From Methanobacterium sp. (lineage in GTDB: Archaea; Methanobacteriota; Methanobacteria; Methanobacteriales; Methanobacteriaceae): a DNA stretch of 24,246 bases. Both the position numbers and the translations under genes were made by a program. The DNA is taken from the NCBI GenBank assembly GCA_030017655.1, contig JASEIM010000025.1, forward strand, positions 1 to 24,246, read 5' to 3'. Under the pieces are notes generated by a model. It was not told the DNA's origin. It searched no databases and saw only the letters and a list, made by a program, of their open reading frames with translations. Every line of letters begins with the position of its first letter. Position 1 is the stretch's first letter. Shown here in pieces: positions 22,765 to 24,246 of the stretch.

Positions 22765-23694
22765 ATGAAGACAATGTACTGGAAGAGTAATCACCTATTT
22801 TTACTGGATCAGACAAAACTGCCGGATGAAATTATTTACTATGAATGTAAAACCTACAAAGACGTAATTCAGGCCATAAAAACCATGAAAGTCCGGGGAG
22901 CACCTGCAATTGGCGTAGCAGCAGCCTTTGGAATAGCTCTTGCAGAAATTGAAGGTGTTGATCTCCAAAAAGCTGCAGAAGAAATTAAAGCTGCAAGACC
23001 TACTGCAGTGAATTTATCCTGGGCAGTTGATAGAGTGCTTAATGCTGATTCTGCTCTGGATGAAGCTTTAAAAATGTATGATGAAGACATTGAAACCAAT
23101 AAAACAATTGGAAAACATGGTGCAACAATAATAGAAGATGGAGACACGATTTTAACCCATTGTAATGCCGGTGCATTGGCATGTGTTGACTATGGAACCG
23201 CTTTAGGAGTCATACGAGCAGCATTTGGAGAAGGTAAGAAAATTAAGGTTATATGCGATGAAACAAGGCCTTTCTGTCAGGGGGCAAAGCTCTCTGTCTT
23301 TGAAATGCAGCAGGAAAATATTCCGGTGAAATTAATCGTGGATAACGCTGCTGCACGAATGATGCAGATAGGAAAAGTAAATAAAGTTGTTGTTGGTGCA
23401 GACAGAGTAGCTAAAGGTGGAATTGCAAATAAAATAGGCACTCTAATGGTTGCCCTTGCTGCAAAACGGTTTGGAGTTCCATTTTATGTTGCAGCACCTA
23501 AAAGCACATTTGATTTTGAAAATTCAATTTATGATATAGAAATTGAAGAAAGAGACCCTAATGAAGTGTTATATTTCGGAGAATGTCGCGTTGCGCCTGA
23601 AGGAACCGAAGTGGAAAATCCTTCATTTGATATTGTGCCAAGTGACCTTATTACTGGAATAATTACTGAGGAAGGGATTTTAGAGCCATTTTAA
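22765..23694 (+). CDS. mtnA: MtnA-type sugar-1-phosphate isomerase (eIF2B-alpha-related)
   Basis: A 309-residue aldose-ketose isomerase of the MtnA family. Signature segments are VRGAPAIGVAAAFG (43-56), ILTHCNAGALA with catalytic Cys133, CDETRPFCQGAKLS (164-177) and VVGADRVAKGGIANKIGT with catalytic Asp213. The end NPSFDIVPSDLITGIITEEGI is typical. These enzymes isomerise 5-methylthioribose-1-phosphate; in Methanocaldococcus the homologue is also reported to act on 5-deoxyribose-1-phosphate, derived from 5'-deoxyadenosine. Older annotation as initiation factor eIF-2B alpha is misleading because the catalytic residues are kept. It is 39 bases after nifB, whose chemistry releases 5'-deoxyadenosine and S-adenosylhomocysteine, and it closes the unit. 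AAGGTAA precedes the ATG. Confidence 0.9.
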   Translation: MKTMYWKSNHLFLLDQTKLPDEIIYYECKTYKDVIQAIKTMKVRGAPAIGVAAAFGIALAEIEGVDLQKAAEEIKAARPTAVNLSWAVDRVLNADSALDEALKMYDEDIETNKTIGKHGATIIEDGDTILTHCNAGALACVDYGTALGVIRAAFGEGKKIKVICDETRPFCQGAKLSVFEMQQENIPVKLIVDNAAARMMQIGKVNKVVVGADRVAKGGIANKIGTLMVALAAKRFGVPFYVAAPKSTFDFENSIYDIEIEERDPNEVLYFGECRVAPEGTEVENPSFDIVPSDLITGIITEEGILEPF

Positions 23695-23729
23695 TTTATC
23701 AAACTTTAAAATGCAAAAAATAACCATTT

Positions 23730-23747
23730 TAACATCTTTTCATGTTA
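23730..23747 (+). terminator. terminator hairpin after mtnA
   Basis: TAACAT and ATGTTA pair across a 6-base CTTTTC loop, 36 bases past the mtnA stop, followed by T-rich DNA (TTAAATTTTCATTCCTCTTTT). This is a plausible end of the marker-nifB-mtnA transcript. Confidence 0.5.
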
Positions 23748-23942
23748 TTAAATTTTCATTCCTCTTTTAAAATTTAAAATAATGTTTTTATTAATAACAT
23801 CCATGTCTGGGAAGGGAAATACAACAACGGAAAAGTTAAAAAAAACAATTTTTGATTCATATAGTTTAAAATAAAATCAGTATTTTTTAGTTATTTCAAT
23901 GATTACAAATTATAAAAGAAAAAGGAAAAAAATGAAGTTTAT

Positions 23943-24246
23943 TTAGCTTCCAAATATTGCGATCCATATCTGCTGGAAAAAAGATACAATACTGTCTATC
24001 AATGAGCCCAATAATCCCTGATCCTGTGCTGTTTGATTTGTATTTGATGTGTTATTTATTTCTAATATTTCTTCATCCGAAGTATTCTGATCTAAAATGG
24101 CCTTTAGAACTTTGCCAGTTTCTGCATCCACATAGATTCTTCCAACATTTTTTCCATTCTGATTATTGACCTGCACAACCCATGCAGTGTTGTAGCCAGG
24201 AACCATTTCATATTTACCCGTATCTTCCATTAAATCTCCCTTAACC
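23943..24246 (-). CDS. PepSY-like surface protein, C-terminal part (partial)
   Basis: The C-terminal part of a protein that runs off the window: the frame is open to the edge, reading VKGDLMEDTGKYEMVPGYNTAWVVQVNN and so on. An ATG at 24228-24230 exists, but AAGGGAG before it may be chance and the sequence around it looks like the inside of a domain. The pattern NTAWVVQV...GKNVGRIYVDAETGKVLKAI is that of PepSY-type repeats, found in secreted protease inhibitors and surface proteins of methanogens. A Thr/Asn-rich linker with N-X-T sites follows, and the end GLLGSLIDSIVSFFQQIWIAIFGS is strongly amphipathic or hydrophobic, perhaps contacting the membrane. The minus strand after the stop is very T-rich, as for a terminator. 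Confidence 0.65.
   Translation of the reverse strand, partial: VKGDLMEDTGKYEMVPGYNTAWVVQVNNQNGKNVGRIYVDAETGKVLKAILDQNTSDEEILEINNTSNTNQTAQDQGLLGSLIDSIVSFFQQIWIAIFGS

Noticed and set aside
22765..23694. Translation initiation factor eIF-2B alpha subunit
   Set aside because: The catalytic Cys133 and Asp213 of MtnA-type isomerases and their surrounding motifs are intact.
1..24246. tRNA, rRNA or insertion sequence
   Set aside because: I saw no cloverleaf-type or rRNA-like segment, no transposase and no long terminal inverted repeats on either strand.

Overview
The window is AT-rich archaeal DNA from a hydrogenotrophic methanogen of the order Methanobacteriales, most likely a mesophilic Methanobacterium-type organism. 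The evidence is a block of methanogen-specific marker genes (mmp2, 3, 5, 6, 15, 17, DUF2117, DUF2111), IorAB, a Nob1-like PIN nuclease, strong GGAGGTGAT-type Shine-Dalgarno sites with several TTG/GTG starts, and a gene order that resembles, as far as I remember it, the MTH1852-MTH1872 region of Methanothermobacter thermautotrophicus.

Layout. (1) 85-1027, minus strand: a small GIY-YIG-like protein and a YgjP-type metallopeptidase. (2) 1170-7523: an aryl-acid/aromatic amino acid module. It has iorAB on the plus strand, a convergent paaK-like ligase plus tandem ACT protein on the minus strand, and a sodium:solute symporter divergent from paaK. IorAB and the ligase interconvert arylpyruvates, aryl-CoAs and free aryl acids; the symporter may supply the acids. 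(3) 7548-10397, minus strand: an eroding accessory patch with an ORF broken by an in-frame TGA, an intact ERF-type annealing protein, a NucS endonuclease pseudogene with three frameshifts, a possible OB-fold partner protein and a ribbon-helix-helix ORF without a normal start. It looks like the remains of a viral or plasmid recombination module. (4) 10671-14251: housekeeping and surface genes (PRC-barrel protein, a 56-residue zinc-binding protein, PyrE, a secreted Asn/Thr-rich protein, MoaB, a zinc-ribbon lipoprotein). Between them lie an array of eight short palindromes and, in a 717-base gene-free stretch, a strong three-way-junction RNA candidate.

(5) 14530-23694, plus strand: a Nob1-like gene, then a tightly packed probable transcription unit: DUF2117, mmp2, mmp3, mmp6, DUF2111, mmp5, mmp15, mmp17, nifB, mtnA. 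Mmp3 and Mmp17 are, from my recollection of recent work in Methanococcus maripaludis, subunits of the ATP-dependent methyl-coenzyme M reductase (MCR) activation complex, which carries nitrogenase-like [8Fe-9S-C] clusters. NifB is the radical SAM enzyme that builds that cluster, and here it sits in the marker operon with no nitrogenase structural genes in view. MtnA can salvage the 5'-deoxyadenosine-derived sugar that radical SAM enzymes release. The operon therefore reads as a unit for making the clusters and activating MCR, with Mmp5, Mmp6, Mmp15, Mmp2, DUF2117 and DUF2111 as candidate assembly or energy-coupling factors of unproven function. (6) A partial PepSY-like surface protein runs off the right edge on the minus strand.
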